NCBI GenBank assembly: GCA_963803065.1
Contig: CAWDKW010000014.1
Span: forward strand, 254,460-318,459
Direction of reading: 5' to 3'
Origin: DASXMT01 sp963803065
Lineage (GTDB): Bacteria > Actinomycetota > Acidimicrobiia > Acidimicrobiales > RAAP-2
DNA length: 64,000 nt
Shown here: positions 33,248-41,377 of the stretch, piece after piece
How positions within the stretch are numbered: the stretch's first letter is position 1
Layout: each line of letters opens with the position of its first letter
Notes under the pieces: generated by a model
The model's database searches: none
Told to the model about the DNA's origin: nothing
The model's input: the letters and a program-made list of their open reading frames with translations, nothing else
Translations under genes and position numbers: made by a program

Positions 33248-34231
33248 TCAAGCCAGGTGCGGGACGACGTCGTCGATGTAGAGCTGGACGCATTGCCAGC
33301 CCCGATCGATCGGCATCCCCCCGCACAACGGATGGATGAGCATCGATGCCGACTCGCCCTGGGCCTTGGCCAGGGCCACGCACTCCGCCGGGCTGGCGAT
33401 CCGGTAGATGCCCTCGGCGCGCAGCTCGTCGGTGGTGGTGGCATGGGAATGGACGGCGGAGCGGATGTCGGGTGTCTGCCAGGCCGAGTAGGTCCGTGCC
33501 TCGTGGAGGAGGTGGTGACCGACCTCGGCCCACGCCTTGTCGGGGTCCTCGGCCACGTACAGCATCGTCGTCTGCGCCGCCGGCATCATGCAGAACCCCT
33601 GTGTCCCCTGGGCGGTGCACTGCTCGTAGTAGTAGGCCTCGAGCTCGGGGAGGTTGGCAGCAGGGAAGAACGGCAGTCCCAAGCGCGCTGCCCGTCGGGC
33701 CGACACCCGGCTGGTCCCGCCGACCAGGATGGTGGGGTGGGGTTGGGTGAGCGGCCGGGGCGTCACCCGCACCGTGGCCCCGCCGTACTCGAACGGCTCA
33801 CCCGTCCAGGCCTGGAGCATGGCGTCGAGCGACTCATCGAGGAGCTTTCCCCTGCGGCTCCAGTCCTTGCGGTGGGCGGCGTACTCCTCGGGCCGGTAGC
33901 CCAGGCCGGCGACCACGATGAGGCGGCCCCCGCTGGCCAGGTCGAGCACGGCGATGTCCTCGGCCAGTCGCAAGGGGTCGTGCAGCGGCACCAGGAGCGC
34001 GGAGATGGTGACGCCCAGGCTCTGGGTGCGGCCGAAGATGAGTCCGGCCGTCGCCAGGGGTGAAGGGCTCCAGCCGTTGTCCGCCCCGTGGTGCTCCTCC
34101 AGGGAGACCATGGCGAAGCCGTTGGCGTCCATCAGCGCCACCATGTCGAGTGCAGCCCGGTACCGGTCGGACATCTCGGTCGGCTCCAGGCCGGGTTGGA
34201 TGAAGTTGAAGCGAGCCGTCGACATCGCCAT
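33248..34231 (-). CDS. LLM-class flavin/F420-dependent oxidoreductase
   Basis: A 327-residue luciferase-like TIM-barrel protein from ATG 34231 (MAMSTARFNF) with GGGGACC-type leader GAGAGGGGACC. Blocks: DANGFAMVSLEEHHG, PLHDPLRLAEDIAVLDLASGGRLIVVAGLGY, FEYGGATVRVTPRPLTQPHPTILVGG. It is paralogous to the gene at 35528, sharing the RYR-ALDM, HHG, HDPLRLAEDIAV and GEPFEY blocks. Such enzymes use reduced FMN or F420 for oxygenation or hydride transfer; Baeyer-Villiger-type ring oxygenation or F420-dependent alcohol oxidation are both possible. Confidence 0.88.
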   Translation of the reverse strand: MAMSTARFNFIQPGLEPTEMSDRYRAALDMVALMDANGFAMVSLEEHHGADNGWSPSPLATAGLIFGRTQSLGVTISALLVPLHDPLRLAEDIAVLDLASGGRLIVVAGLGYRPEEYAAHRKDWSRRGKLLDESLDAMLQAWTGEPFEYGGATVRVTPRPLTQPHPTILVGGTSRVSARRAARLGLPFFPAANLPELEAYYYEQCTAQGTQGFCMMPAAQTTMLYVAEDPDKAWAEVGHHLLHEARTYSAWQTPDIRSAVHSHATTTDELRAEGIYRIASPAECVALAKAQGESASMLIHPLCGGMPIDRGWQCVQLYIDDVVPHLA

Positions 34232-34292
34232 GGAAGGTCCCCTCTCTCGGTTGCTCACCGGACCGGGACGTCCGGTCGCCCCCGGGGCGCCG

Positions 34293-35426
34293 TCAGTCGG
34301 ACGGGCGCTCCGCCGCAGCTTCGCGCAGCCGGGTGGTGCGGTGCACCGGGTCGGTATCGATCTTCGGGATGACGTGCTCGCCCATGAGCCGGATCGTCTC
34401 GAGCATCTGCTCGGTGGTGGCCGTCCCCACGCCGAAGACCAACTGGTCGGCGCCGGCCGCCTCCCATCGCCGGCACTGGGCCAGGGCGTCGTCGGGATCA
34501 CCGATGACGCCCCCACCGTGGATGGACGCGTCGACGGTCTCGGGGGTGGCATCGGGGATGAGCTCGGGCCACACCGGGATCTCGGGCGGGTGGGGGAAGG
34601 TGTCGTGATAGCGGTAGACGTTGCTGCCGAGGTAGCTCGAGTGCGGCGCGGTGGCCCAGGCCCGGGCGGTGTCGGTGTCCTCGGCCACGAAGGCCCCGGT
34701 GGTCACCATGACGTTGTCGTTGACGAAGGCGCCGATGGGCTCGGCGTTGGGGATCTCCCGCTTGTAGGCGGCGAGCACGGGCGCCAGCGCCTCGATGGAG
34801 CCGACCGAGAACCCGAGCACCCCGAGGCCCTTCTGGGCGGCCATCGCGTAGCTCGAGGTGTTGCCGGCCGCGTACCACATGGCCGGGTGGAGCTTGCCGT
34901 AGGGCTTGGGCAGGATCTTGCGCGGCGGCAGTGACCAGAACTTCCCGTTGTAGCCCTCGTAGGTGTCCTGGAGCCACATCTTCGGAAACTCCCCGATGAC
35001 GTCCTCCCAGATCTCCTTGGTGCCCGACAGGTCCTTCATGTCGGGCAGGAAGCCGAGGATCTCGTGGCTGCCCGCCCCCCGGCCGGTGCCGAACTCGAAG
35101 CGGCCCTCGGTCAGATGGTCGAGCATGGCCACCCGCTCGGCCACCTTGGCCGGGTGGTTCACCTGGGGCAGCGGGTTGAAGATGCCCGAGCCCAGGTGGA
35201 TGCGGTCGGTGGCGTGGGCCAGGTAGCCGAGGATCACGTCGTTGGCCGACAGGTGGGAGTACTCGTCCAAGAAGTGGTGCTCGGTGACCCAGACGTACTT
35301 GAAGCCGGCCTTGTCGGCCGCTTGGACGACGGCGAGGTCGTCCATGAGGGCGTGGTGTTCCGCCTCAGGGTCGACCTCACGGCGAAAGTTGGGGACATAC
35401 CCCTGAATGAAGAGTCCGAATTCCAT
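34293..35426 (-). CDS. LLM-class flavin-dependent monooxygenase
   Basis: A 377-residue bacterial-luciferase-like protein. MEFGLFIQGYVPNFR start, GFKYVWVTEHHFLDEYSHLSAN (the flavin-site His pair), HLGSGIFNPLPQVNHPAKVAERVAMLDHLTEGRFEFGTGRGAGS and C-terminal GADQLVFGVGTATTEQMLETIRLMGEHV. Longer than its two neighbours and in a different subgroup, closer to alkanal monooxygenase-like enzymes. It needs a reduced-flavin supply if it is an oxygenase. A short AT-rich promoter-like segment precedes it at about 35460-35495. Confidence 0.88.
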   Translation of the reverse strand: MEFGLFIQGYVPNFRREVDPEAEHHALMDDLAVVQAADKAGFKYVWVTEHHFLDEYSHLSANDVILGYLAHATDRIHLGSGIFNPLPQVNHPAKVAERVAMLDHLTEGRFEFGTGRGAGSHEILGFLPDMKDLSGTKEIWEDVIGEFPKMWLQDTYEGYNGKFWSLPPRKILPKPYGKLHPAMWYAAGNTSSYAMAAQKGLGVLGFSVGSIEALAPVLAAYKREIPNAEPIGAFVNDNVMVTTGAFVAEDTDTARAWATAPHSSYLGSNVYRYHDTFPHPPEIPVWPELIPDATPETVDASIHGGGVIGDPDDALAQCRRWEAAGADQLVFGVGTATTEQMLETIRLMGEHVIPKIDTDPVHRTTRLREAAAERPSD

Positions 35427-35478
35427 GCAATGCCCCCACGGTGAGTGACGTCGAATTCAAGCCGAAATGCTACATGAC

Positions 35479-35488
35479 AGATATATCT
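35479..35488. promoter_or_regulatory. AT-rich palindrome upstream of LLM gene
   Basis: AGATATATCT is a perfect 10-bp palindrome in an AT-rich patch of about 30 bp, unusual for this GC-rich DNA, roughly 50 bp upstream of the 35426 start and 40 bp after the end of the LLM gene at 35528. It probably marks a promoter or operator. Confidence 0.35.
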
Positions 35489-35527
35489 CAATCGAGGCCC
35501 TCGGGCCGGCTCCGTCCGGCCACGGGC

Positions 35528-36508
35528 TCAGAGGCGAGGAAGGACCTCGTGCTCGAAGAGGCGGAGGCTCTCCCACGCCAGCTCGGGCGGGATGCCCCCC
35601 ATCAGAGGATGGAAGGCGACGAAGGCGAACTCCCCCTGGTCGTTCAGCTCGGCCACCATCTGGTCCGGGGTCAGGACGCGGTACTGCCCGGTGGCCCGGA
35701 GGGCCGCGGCGTCGGCGACGGGGACGTAGCCACCGGTGTTGGAGATGCCCGCGGCCGCCATCCAGGTCCCGTACGCATTGACCTCGTGCATGGCGTGGGG
35801 CGCGATGCGCTGCCACCCGACCTCGGGGTCCGTGGCCAGGTGGACGAAATCGGTGCTCCCGCCGGGATGGGGCCCGGGGTCGGGACGACCCAACCGCATG
35901 ACCTCGTCGCGGTAGAACTCCCATACCGCCGGGGTCGAGGGCATGAATCCGTCGGCGATCCGGGCGGCCCGGCGGGCGGCCGGTTCGGTGCTCCCGCCCA
36001 GGTTGATGGACGGTCCGCCCGGTTGATGGGGGCGGGGAGTGACCGTGACCGTCCGCCCCCGGTACTCGAACGGTTCGCCCGTCCACGCCTGGCGGAGCAC
36101 CGAGACCACTTCGGTGGTCCGCTGGGCGCGTCGGCCGATGGGCTGGTCGAACATGGCGAACTCCTCGCCCACGTAACCGTTGGTGAGGACCAGGTCCAGC
36201 CGACCCTCGCTGAGCAGGTCGACCACGGCGATGTCCTCGGCCAGGCGCAACGGGTCGTGGAAGGACGCCACCAGCGCAGCCAGGTTGATGCGGATGTTCG
36301 TGGTCCTGGCGGCCACGGCGGCGGCCAGGGGGAGTGGTGCGGGCAGGTAGCCGTCGGCGGATCCATGGTGTTCCGAGAGGATCAGTGCCACCGCCCCGAG
36401 CTCGTCGGCCCACTCGGCCATGTCGAGGGCGGTGCGGTAGCGCTCGGCCATGGAGGTCCCGGCAAAGGAGGGATTGCGGAAGTCGAAACGGAGCCCGAAA
36501 TAGGCCAT
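35528..36508 (-). CDS. LLM-class flavin/F420-dependent oxidoreductase
   Basis: A 326-residue luciferase-like protein, paralog of the gene at 33248. Blocks: MAERYRTALDMAEWADELGAVALILSEHHGS, SFHDPLRLAEDIAVVDLLSEGRLDLVLTNGYVGEEF, and FEYRGRTVTVTPRP. It has no convincing Shine-Dalgarno of its own; a 27-codon ORF with a very strong one ends three bases before the ATG, so it may depend on translational coupling. Three LLM genes in a row on one strand suggest successive or alternative oxidation steps. Confidence 0.88.
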   Translation of the reverse strand: MAYFGLRFDFRNPSFAGTSMAERYRTALDMAEWADELGAVALILSEHHGSADGYLPAPLPLAAAVAARTTNIRINLAALVASFHDPLRLAEDIAVVDLLSEGRLDLVLTNGYVGEEFAMFDQPIGRRAQRTTEVVSVLRQAWTGEPFEYRGRTVTVTPRPHQPGGPSINLGGSTEPAARRAARIADGFMPSTPAVWEFYRDEVMRLGRPDPGPHPGGSTDFVHLATDPEVGWQRIAPHAMHEVNAYGTWMAAAGISNTGGYVPVADAAALRATGQYRVLTPDQMVAELNDQGEFAFVAFHPLMGGIPPELAWESLRLFEHEVLPRL

Positions 36509-36511
36509 CGT

Positions 36512-36595
36512 TCAGTGTCCCGCCGACTCGTGGTGACGGGCGGCTGCCGCTCCCCCCCGGTGCCGCCCAGGCCGGCGCTGCCGCTCGTTCCTCAT
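36512..36595 (-). CDS. 27-codon leader ORF before the LLM gene
   Basis: ATG 36595 follows GGGAGGGAGG at good spacing. The peptide begins MRNERQRRPGRHRGG and ends RHHESAGH; it is rich in Arg, Ala and His. Its TGA is separated from the LLM start codon by three bases (TGAACGATG). Likely a translational leader; a regulatory role through His or Arg codons is speculative. Confidence 0.45.
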   Translation of the reverse strand: MRNERQRRPGRHRGGAAAARHHESAGH

Positions 36596-36825
36596 GGCAT
36601 CCTCCCTCCCGTGACGTGGCGATGGTAGCGGGTCGGCCCCCCCCGTCGCACGGGCCCGGTGAGGCCCAACCAGGCCAGCGACAGGAATGTCAGGAATTCG
36701 CCCGGAGACCTTGGCGAGCCCCACGCATCGTGTTACCGTGACGCTCGGTTCATTGAGCCGTTGCCTGCCGAGTCATTTGGGGAGCACGCCGCGGCGGTAG
36801 CCACCCACGAGGGGGAATTTGATTG

Positions 36826-37050
36826 ATGAAGCGTCTTTCGGCCGGCGTGGCCGCGATGGTGTGCGAAGGCACGCATGCCGGTGCCAGCTCGGGGTACCCG
36901 CCGATCCCCGAGGGCCCGATCACGCTCGCGGTCTCCGCTCCGCCGAGCGGCGCCGAGCCGTCCGATGGAGGGTCCACCAGGCTGGGCGTGGCCGAGGCGC
37001 GCCAGGCGTTCAAGGCCGGCGGTGAGGGCAAGGTGCCAGTCAAGGTCTGA
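36826..37050 (+). pseudogene. N-terminal stub of a LivJ-type substrate-binding protein
   Basis: ATG 36826 follows GAGGGGG and starts a signal-peptide-like MKRLSAGVAAMV, then EGPITLAVSAPPSGAEP and TRLGVAEARQAFKAGGEGKVPVKV before a stop. This matches in order the first 70 or so residues of Leu/Ile/Val-binding proteins (PITIG..PLSG..A..G....GVEAA..AFNA.GGI.G..VKV). The remaining 300 residues are absent. The stub still has a good ribosome-binding site. It lies 1.5 kb before the transporter permease genes and is probably what is left of their original binding protein. Confidence 0.6.
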
Positions 37051-37100
37051 CCGTCGTCCCGGCCACGGTCGCCGTCGAAATCGGAGTGGGGAGCAACGCC

Positions 37101-37580
37101 ATGGCAGACAACCAGCAGAAGAACGAGGAGTTCGTCGAGCCACCCCGCGACGAGATCCCCGGCATCAGCCGCCAACACGTCGCTGCCATGGAGTCGTCGG
37201 ACGACGATGCGATCTGGGTCATGGCCGGCATGCGCCACGTCCTGTTGCGGACGATCGGCCGGAAGTCGGGCAAGGAGCACAAGGTGGCCCTGCCCTACTG
37301 GTCCGACCCCGCTGGGCACCGCGTCGTGGTCGCCTCGTTCGCCGGAGCTCCCCAGCACCCGTCGTGGTACCTCAACCTGACCGACCGTTCCGTAAACCCC
37401 GAGTTGCTCGTGCTCGACCAGGGACAGCGGTTCTGGGCCGAGGGACAGGTGCTCGACGGCGCCGAGTACGAGGAGACCTGGGCGGGGATCGTCGCCGACC
37501 GCCCGTACTACGCCGACTACCAGACCCGCACCGACCGGAAGCTCCCGCTGGTCCGACTGGTCGAGCTTCGTCCGGCATGA
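37101..37580 (+). CDS. DDN-like deazaflavin (F420)-dependent nitroreductase-family protein
   Basis: A 159-residue split-barrel protein from ATG 37101 (GTG 37086 is an alternative). VLLRTIGRKSGKEHKVALPYWSD and VVVASFAGAPQHPSWYLNLT are the diagnostic blocks of the Ddn family (PF04075), whose members use reduced F420 to reduce quinones, enones or nitro compounds. The C-terminus LVRLVEL is usual. In a catabolic setting, enone or quinone reduction is the best guess. Confidence 0.9.
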   Translation: MADNQQKNEEFVEPPRDEIPGISRQHVAAMESSDDDAIWVMAGMRHVLLRTIGRKSGKEHKVALPYWSDPAGHRVVVASFAGAPQHPSWYLNLTDRSVNPELLVLDQGQRFWAEGQVLDGAEYEETWAGIVADRPYYADYQTRTDRKLPLVRLVELRPA

Positions 37581-37632
37581 GCGTCGGGGACCATCTACGG
37601 TCACTGGGGAGCCACCATGGAGGGAGGCCGGC

Positions 37633-38556
37633 GTGAACGGTGAGAAGATCCTGGTTGTCGGGGCAACCGGTCAGGTGGCCTTGCCGCTGGCCATCTCGTT
37701 GGCCGGAGACAACGAGGTCTGGGCCATTGCCCGCTTCTCCGATCCGGCGGCCCGGGCCGCCCTCGAAGCGGCCGGTGTCCGCTGCCAGGTCGTCGACCTG
37801 GTCGATCCCGACCTGTCGGCCCTGCCCCAGGACTTCACCTACGGGCTGAACTTCGCCGTGGCCAAGTCGGGTGGCTGGACCGAGGACCTGGACGCGTCGG
37901 CCGGGTCGGTCGGCTTTTTGATCGAGCACTGCCGGAGGGCCAAGGCCTTCCTCCACTGCTCGTCGACCGCCGTGTACGAGCCGGCCCCGGCGACCGTGTT
38001 CACCGAGGACCACCCGTTGGGCGACAACCATCGGATCTGGGCGGCGAGCATGCCCTTCATGGCGACCTACAGCATCGGGAAGATCGCGGCGGAGGCAGTT
38101 GCCCGCTTCGGGGCCAGACGCTGGCAGGTGCCGACCACCATCGCCCGGCTGTCGGTGCCCTACGGCGACAACGGCGGGTGGCCGGCCGCGCATCTGGCCA
38201 TGATGGCGGCGGGCATGGACATCCCCCTGCATCCCGAGCGGCCGAATCGCTTCAACCCGATCCACGAGGACGACGTGGCCAGGACGCTCCCCGGCCTGCT
38301 CGCTGCGGCCAGCGTCCCGGCCACCACCGTGAACTGGGGTGGTGCGCCGTCGTCCATCGAGGAGTGGTGTGCCGAGATCGCCGCACTGACCGGCCTGGAG
38401 CCCTCGTTCGTCGAGACCGACCAGACCATCGCCTCGGTGTGCGTGGACACCTCACGGTTGGTGGATCTGGCCGGCCCTCCGGGAACGGACTTGGCCGATG
38501 GGATCCGCCGGATGGTGACGGCTCGCCGTCCGGACCTGGTGGGGACGGGCCGGTGA
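37633..38556 (+). CDS. NAD-dependent epimerase/dehydratase family protein (paralog 2)
   Basis: A 307-residue extended SDR from GTG 37633. The cofactor loop is ILVVGATGQVALPLA and the active site is CSSTAVYEP with YSIGK. Paralog of 25173-26099 (see that entry for shared blocks), in the opposite orientation. The loop GATGQVALP lacks the third glycine of the usual GxxGxxG, replaced by Ala, as is seen in part of this family. It is 20 bp upstream of the livH-like gene, so it may be co-transcribed with the transporter. Confidence 0.85.
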   Translation: MNGEKILVVGATGQVALPLAISLAGDNEVWAIARFSDPAARAALEAAGVRCQVVDLVDPDLSALPQDFTYGLNFAVAKSGGWTEDLDASAGSVGFLIEHCRRAKAFLHCSSTAVYEPAPATVFTEDHPLGDNHRIWAASMPFMATYSIGKIAAEAVARFGARRWQVPTTIARLSVPYGDNGGWPAAHLAMMAAGMDIPLHPERPNRFNPIHEDDVARTLPGLLAAASVPATTVNWGGAPSSIEEWCAEIAALTGLEPSFVETDQTIASVCVDTSRLVDLAGPPGTDLADGIRRMVTARRPDLVGTGR

Positions 38557-38575
38557 GCGCCAGGCGGACGGGCCG

Positions 38576-39463
38576 GTGACCCTGTTCTGGACGGCAGTGG
38601 TGGCCGGGCTGGCCATCGGGTCGATCTACGGCCTGGTCGGTATCGGCTACACCGTGGTGTTCAACGCCACCCGCGTGTTCAATCTGGCTCAGGGGGACCT
38701 GGTCATGGTGGGCGTCATGGGCTCGTACCTCACCTTGGTGGTGTGGAAGCTGCCGGAGCTGGCCGCTCTGGTGATCGTGCTGGCCGGGGTGGCGGCCATC
38801 GCCGCGGCCGAGGAGCGCTTCGTCGTGCGCCCCTTCCTCAAGAAGACGGGGGCGGCCAGCTTCGGCTGGTTCATCGCCACGCTCGGCTTTTCCGCCGTGC
38901 TCGAGGCGGTGGTGGCGATCTTGTTCGGCCACCGGCCGATCGTGGCCATCCCCAGCCCGCTCTCGTTGCAGGGGTTCCACATCGGCTCGGTGCAGTTTGG
39001 CTATCGGCAGATGCTGGTCATCGGCACCTTCATCGTGGTCATCGTCGTCCTCGACCTCTTCTACGCCAAGTCCTGGCTGGGCCAGGCCATGCGGGGGACG
39101 GCCGAGGACCGCGAAGCGGCGAGCCTCCGCGGCATCAACCCGATCTCGATGAGCAGGACGGCCTTCATCATGGCCGGCCTGCTGGCCGCGATCGCCGGGT
39201 TCGTGATCGCCCCGATCACCTTCTCCGATCCCAACATCGGATTGAGCTTCACCCTGAAGGGATTCCTGGCCCTCGCCATCGGGGGCTTCGGCAGCATCCG
39301 GGGCGCGGTGGTCGGGGGGATCACCCTCGGCGTCTGTGAGCAGCTGTTCGACGCCTACGTCAGCTCCAACTACGAGATCCTGGTCGGCCTGATCCTCGTC
39401 CTCCTGGTCCTGACCATCAGGCCCGAGGGTCTGTTCCGCTCGACGGTGGCCCGGACGGTCTGA
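38576..39463 (+). CDS. livH: LivH-type ABC transporter permease
   Basis: A 295-residue inner-membrane permease with about eight hydrophobic segments. Family blocks: GSIYGLVGIGYTVVFNATRVFNLAQGDLVMVG at the N-terminus, AMRGTAEDREAASLRGINPISMSRTAFIMAGLLAAIAGFV (the EAA-type loop contacting the ATPase) and KGFLALAIGGFGSIRGAVVGG. Start is GTG 38576. It pairs with the LivM half of the next gene to form the translocation pore. The transported solute is probably the island's substrate. Confidence 0.92.
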   Translation: MTLFWTAVVAGLAIGSIYGLVGIGYTVVFNATRVFNLAQGDLVMVGVMGSYLTLVVWKLPELAALVIVLAGVAAIAAAEERFVVRPFLKKTGAASFGWFIATLGFSAVLEAVVAILFGHRPIVAIPSPLSLQGFHIGSVQFGYRQMLVIGTFIVVIVVLDLFYAKSWLGQAMRGTAEDREAASLRGINPISMSRTAFIMAGLLAAIAGFVIAPITFSDPNIGLSFTLKGFLALAIGGFGSIRGAVVGGITLGVCEQLFDAYVSSNYEILVGLILVLLVLTIRPEGLFRSTVARTV

Positions 39464-39472
39464 GGCCAGACG

Positions 39473-41377
39473 ATGCTCTTGTGCAGGACGCGCTGGGGGC
39501 GTCTGGTCACCACGGTGATCTGGATCGGCATCGGGCTGGCCTTCCCCCTCGTCTACGGCTCAGCCGTCCAGAAGCTGGGGGAGCTCGACTACGTCTTGTC
39601 CCTGGTGATGGTGGGCGTGGGCCTCAACATCGTGCTCGGCTTCGCCGGGCAGGTCTTCCTCGGACCGAGCGCCCTGTTCGCCGCCGGAGGTTATGCCTCG
39701 GCCGTGGCGGCCACCCACTACACCAGCATGCAGAGCATCTACGCCATGTGCGCCATCTCGGTGGTGGTGTCGATCGTCCTGGCCGCGGTGATCGCCGCGC
39801 TGACCCTCCGGGTCGGCGGCTTCTACCTCGGCATGGTGACGTTGTTCATCGCCCTCGTCATCCCGGTCGTCGCCGGCCAGTGGTCCCTCACCGGCGGCCA
39901 GAGTGGTCTCTCCCTCCTCACCATCCTCACCTTCACCCAGAAGCCGAGTGGCTACGCCCTCTATGTCGTCGGGGTCGGGATCGTCGCCGTGCTGGCCGGG
40001 TTCGCCTGGGCCGTCCGGACCTCGCGGTTGGGGCGACGCTTCGGCTCCATCATGGCCAGCGAGGACCTGGCCACCTCCATCGGCGTGGCCCCGTACTGGA
40101 CGAAGCTGGCCTCGTTCTTGTTGGCCGCCATCCCCATCGGCATCGCCGGGGGCTACTACGTCTACAGCCAGCAGTTCATCAGCCCCGACAGCGTGACCGT
40201 GCAGACCTCCATCTACATCCTGGCCGGTTTGGTCGTGGGCGGTGCGGGCACCATCCTCGGGCCCATCATCGGGGTCGCCCTCATCGGCATCGCCATCGAG
40301 CTCCTGAACAGCTTCAACCAGTACGAGGGCCTCGTCTACGGGGTGGTGCTCATCCTGGTGGCCATCCTCATGCCCACCGGGATCATGGGGGTGCTGCGCG
40401 ACCTCCTGGCCCGGTTCCGGCCGGCAGCCATGGCCCCGCCGAGCCTGGAGGACCTGGCAGCCAGGATGGGAGGGGACACAGCCGGCGGGACCGACGCCGC
40501 CCTGGCCCCATCCGTACCGATGGCGCCGGAGGAGACGGACACGCCGCCGCTCGTGGTGACCGGGGCCCGCCGTCGCTTCGGGGGCGTGATGGCCGTCGAC
40601 GGCGTGGATCTGACCGTCGAGCGGGGAAAGATCCATGCCCTGGTGGGGCCGAACGGGTCGGGCAAGACCACGCTGTTGAACCTGATCACCGGCTACTACT
40701 CGCTCGACGGCGGCTCCATCGCAGTGGGCGAGAAGCGGCTCGACAGGCTGAAGGGAACCGTCCCGGTGGCCCGGCTGGGGATCGCCCGGACCTTCCAGAC
40801 CCCGAAGCTGAACGAGTTCGAGACGGCCCTGGGCAATGTCTTCGCCGGCGCCGACCGGACATCGCTCGGACCGTTGCTCGGGACCCTGTTCCACACCCCC
40901 CGGGCCCGCCGGGACGATCGCAAGGCCATGGCCGCATCGTTCGTCGCCCTGAGCGACGTGGGCCTGGTCACCAACGCCTTCGACATGGCCGGGCTGATCC
41001 CCCACGGGACCCAGCGCCTGCTCGAGATCGCCCGGGCCATGGCCGTGCGCCCCATGTTCGTCCTCCTCGACGAGCCCGCCGCCGGCCTCTCGCCCGCCGA
41101 GGCAGAGGTGTTCAAGGACGCGGTGCGCACGATGGCCGGCGCCGGTCTCGGGGTGTTGATCGTGGAGCACAACCTGCCCATCGTCTTCGACGTGGCCGAC
41201 GAGGTGACCGTGCTCGACGAGGGCCAGGTCATCGCCCGGGGCACACCGGCCGAGGTGAGCCGCGACCCCATCGTGGTCCGCGTCTACATCGGGCGGCAAC
41301 GACTGGACCGGCCGGGCCCCGAGGCCTCGGCCCCGGCCAGCCTGGCCGCCGACTCCCGGTCACCGGGAGCCCGGTGA
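39473..41377 (+). CDS. fused LivM permease / LivG ATPase
   Basis: A 634-residue protein joining two transporter subunits. Residues about 1-315 are a LivM-type permease (GLNIVLGFAGQVFLGPSALFAAGGYASAVAAT; EDLATSIGVAPYWTKLASFLLAAIPIGIAGGYYVY). A Pro/Ala-rich linker of about 40 residues follows. Residues about 360-600 are a LivG-type ATPase: Walker A GPNGSGKTT at 392-400, Q-loop GIARTFQTPKL, signature region HGTQRLLEIARA (degenerate, as usual for LivG) and Walker B FVLLDEPAAGLSPAEA. LivM-LivG fusions are known in actinobacteria. The stop overlaps the livF GTG as GTGA. Confidence 0.93.
   Translation: MLLCRTRWGRLVTTVIWIGIGLAFPLVYGSAVQKLGELDYVLSLVMVGVGLNIVLGFAGQVFLGPSALFAAGGYASAVAATHYTSMQSIYAMCAISVVVSIVLAAVIAALTLRVGGFYLGMVTLFIALVIPVVAGQWSLTGGQSGLSLLTILTFTQKPSGYALYVVGVGIVAVLAGFAWAVRTSRLGRRFGSIMASEDLATSIGVAPYWTKLASFLLAAIPIGIAGGYYVYSQQFISPDSVTVQTSIYILAGLVVGGAGTILGPIIGVALIGIAIELLNSFNQYEGLVYGVVLILVAILMPTGIMGVLRDLLARFRPAAMAPPSLEDLAARMGGDTAGGTDAALAPSVPMAPEETDTPPLVVTGARRRFGGVMAVDGVDLTVERGKIHALVGPNGSGKTTLLNLITGYYSLDGGSIAVGEKRLDRLKGTVPVARLGIARTFQTPKLNEFETALGNVFAGADRTSLGPLLGTLFHTPRARRDDRKAMAASFVALSDVGLVTNAFDMAGLIPHGTQRLLEIARAMAVRPMFVLLDEPAAGLSPAEAEVFKDAVRTMAGAGLGVLIVEHNLPIVFDVADEVTVLDEGQVIARGTPAEVSRDPIVVRVYIGRQRLDRPGPEASAPASLAADSRSPGAR

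Noticed and set aside
36512..36724. 70-codon minus-strand gene starting at 36724
   Set aside because: The longer start has no ribosome-binding site and its extra residues look random; only the 27-codon part from 36595 is supported.
38544..38578. Repeated GGACGGGCCGGTGA word at the epimerase stop and the livH start
   Set aside because: Two short copies 25 bp apart in GC-rich DNA; probably a chance or minor slippage repeat with no visible function.
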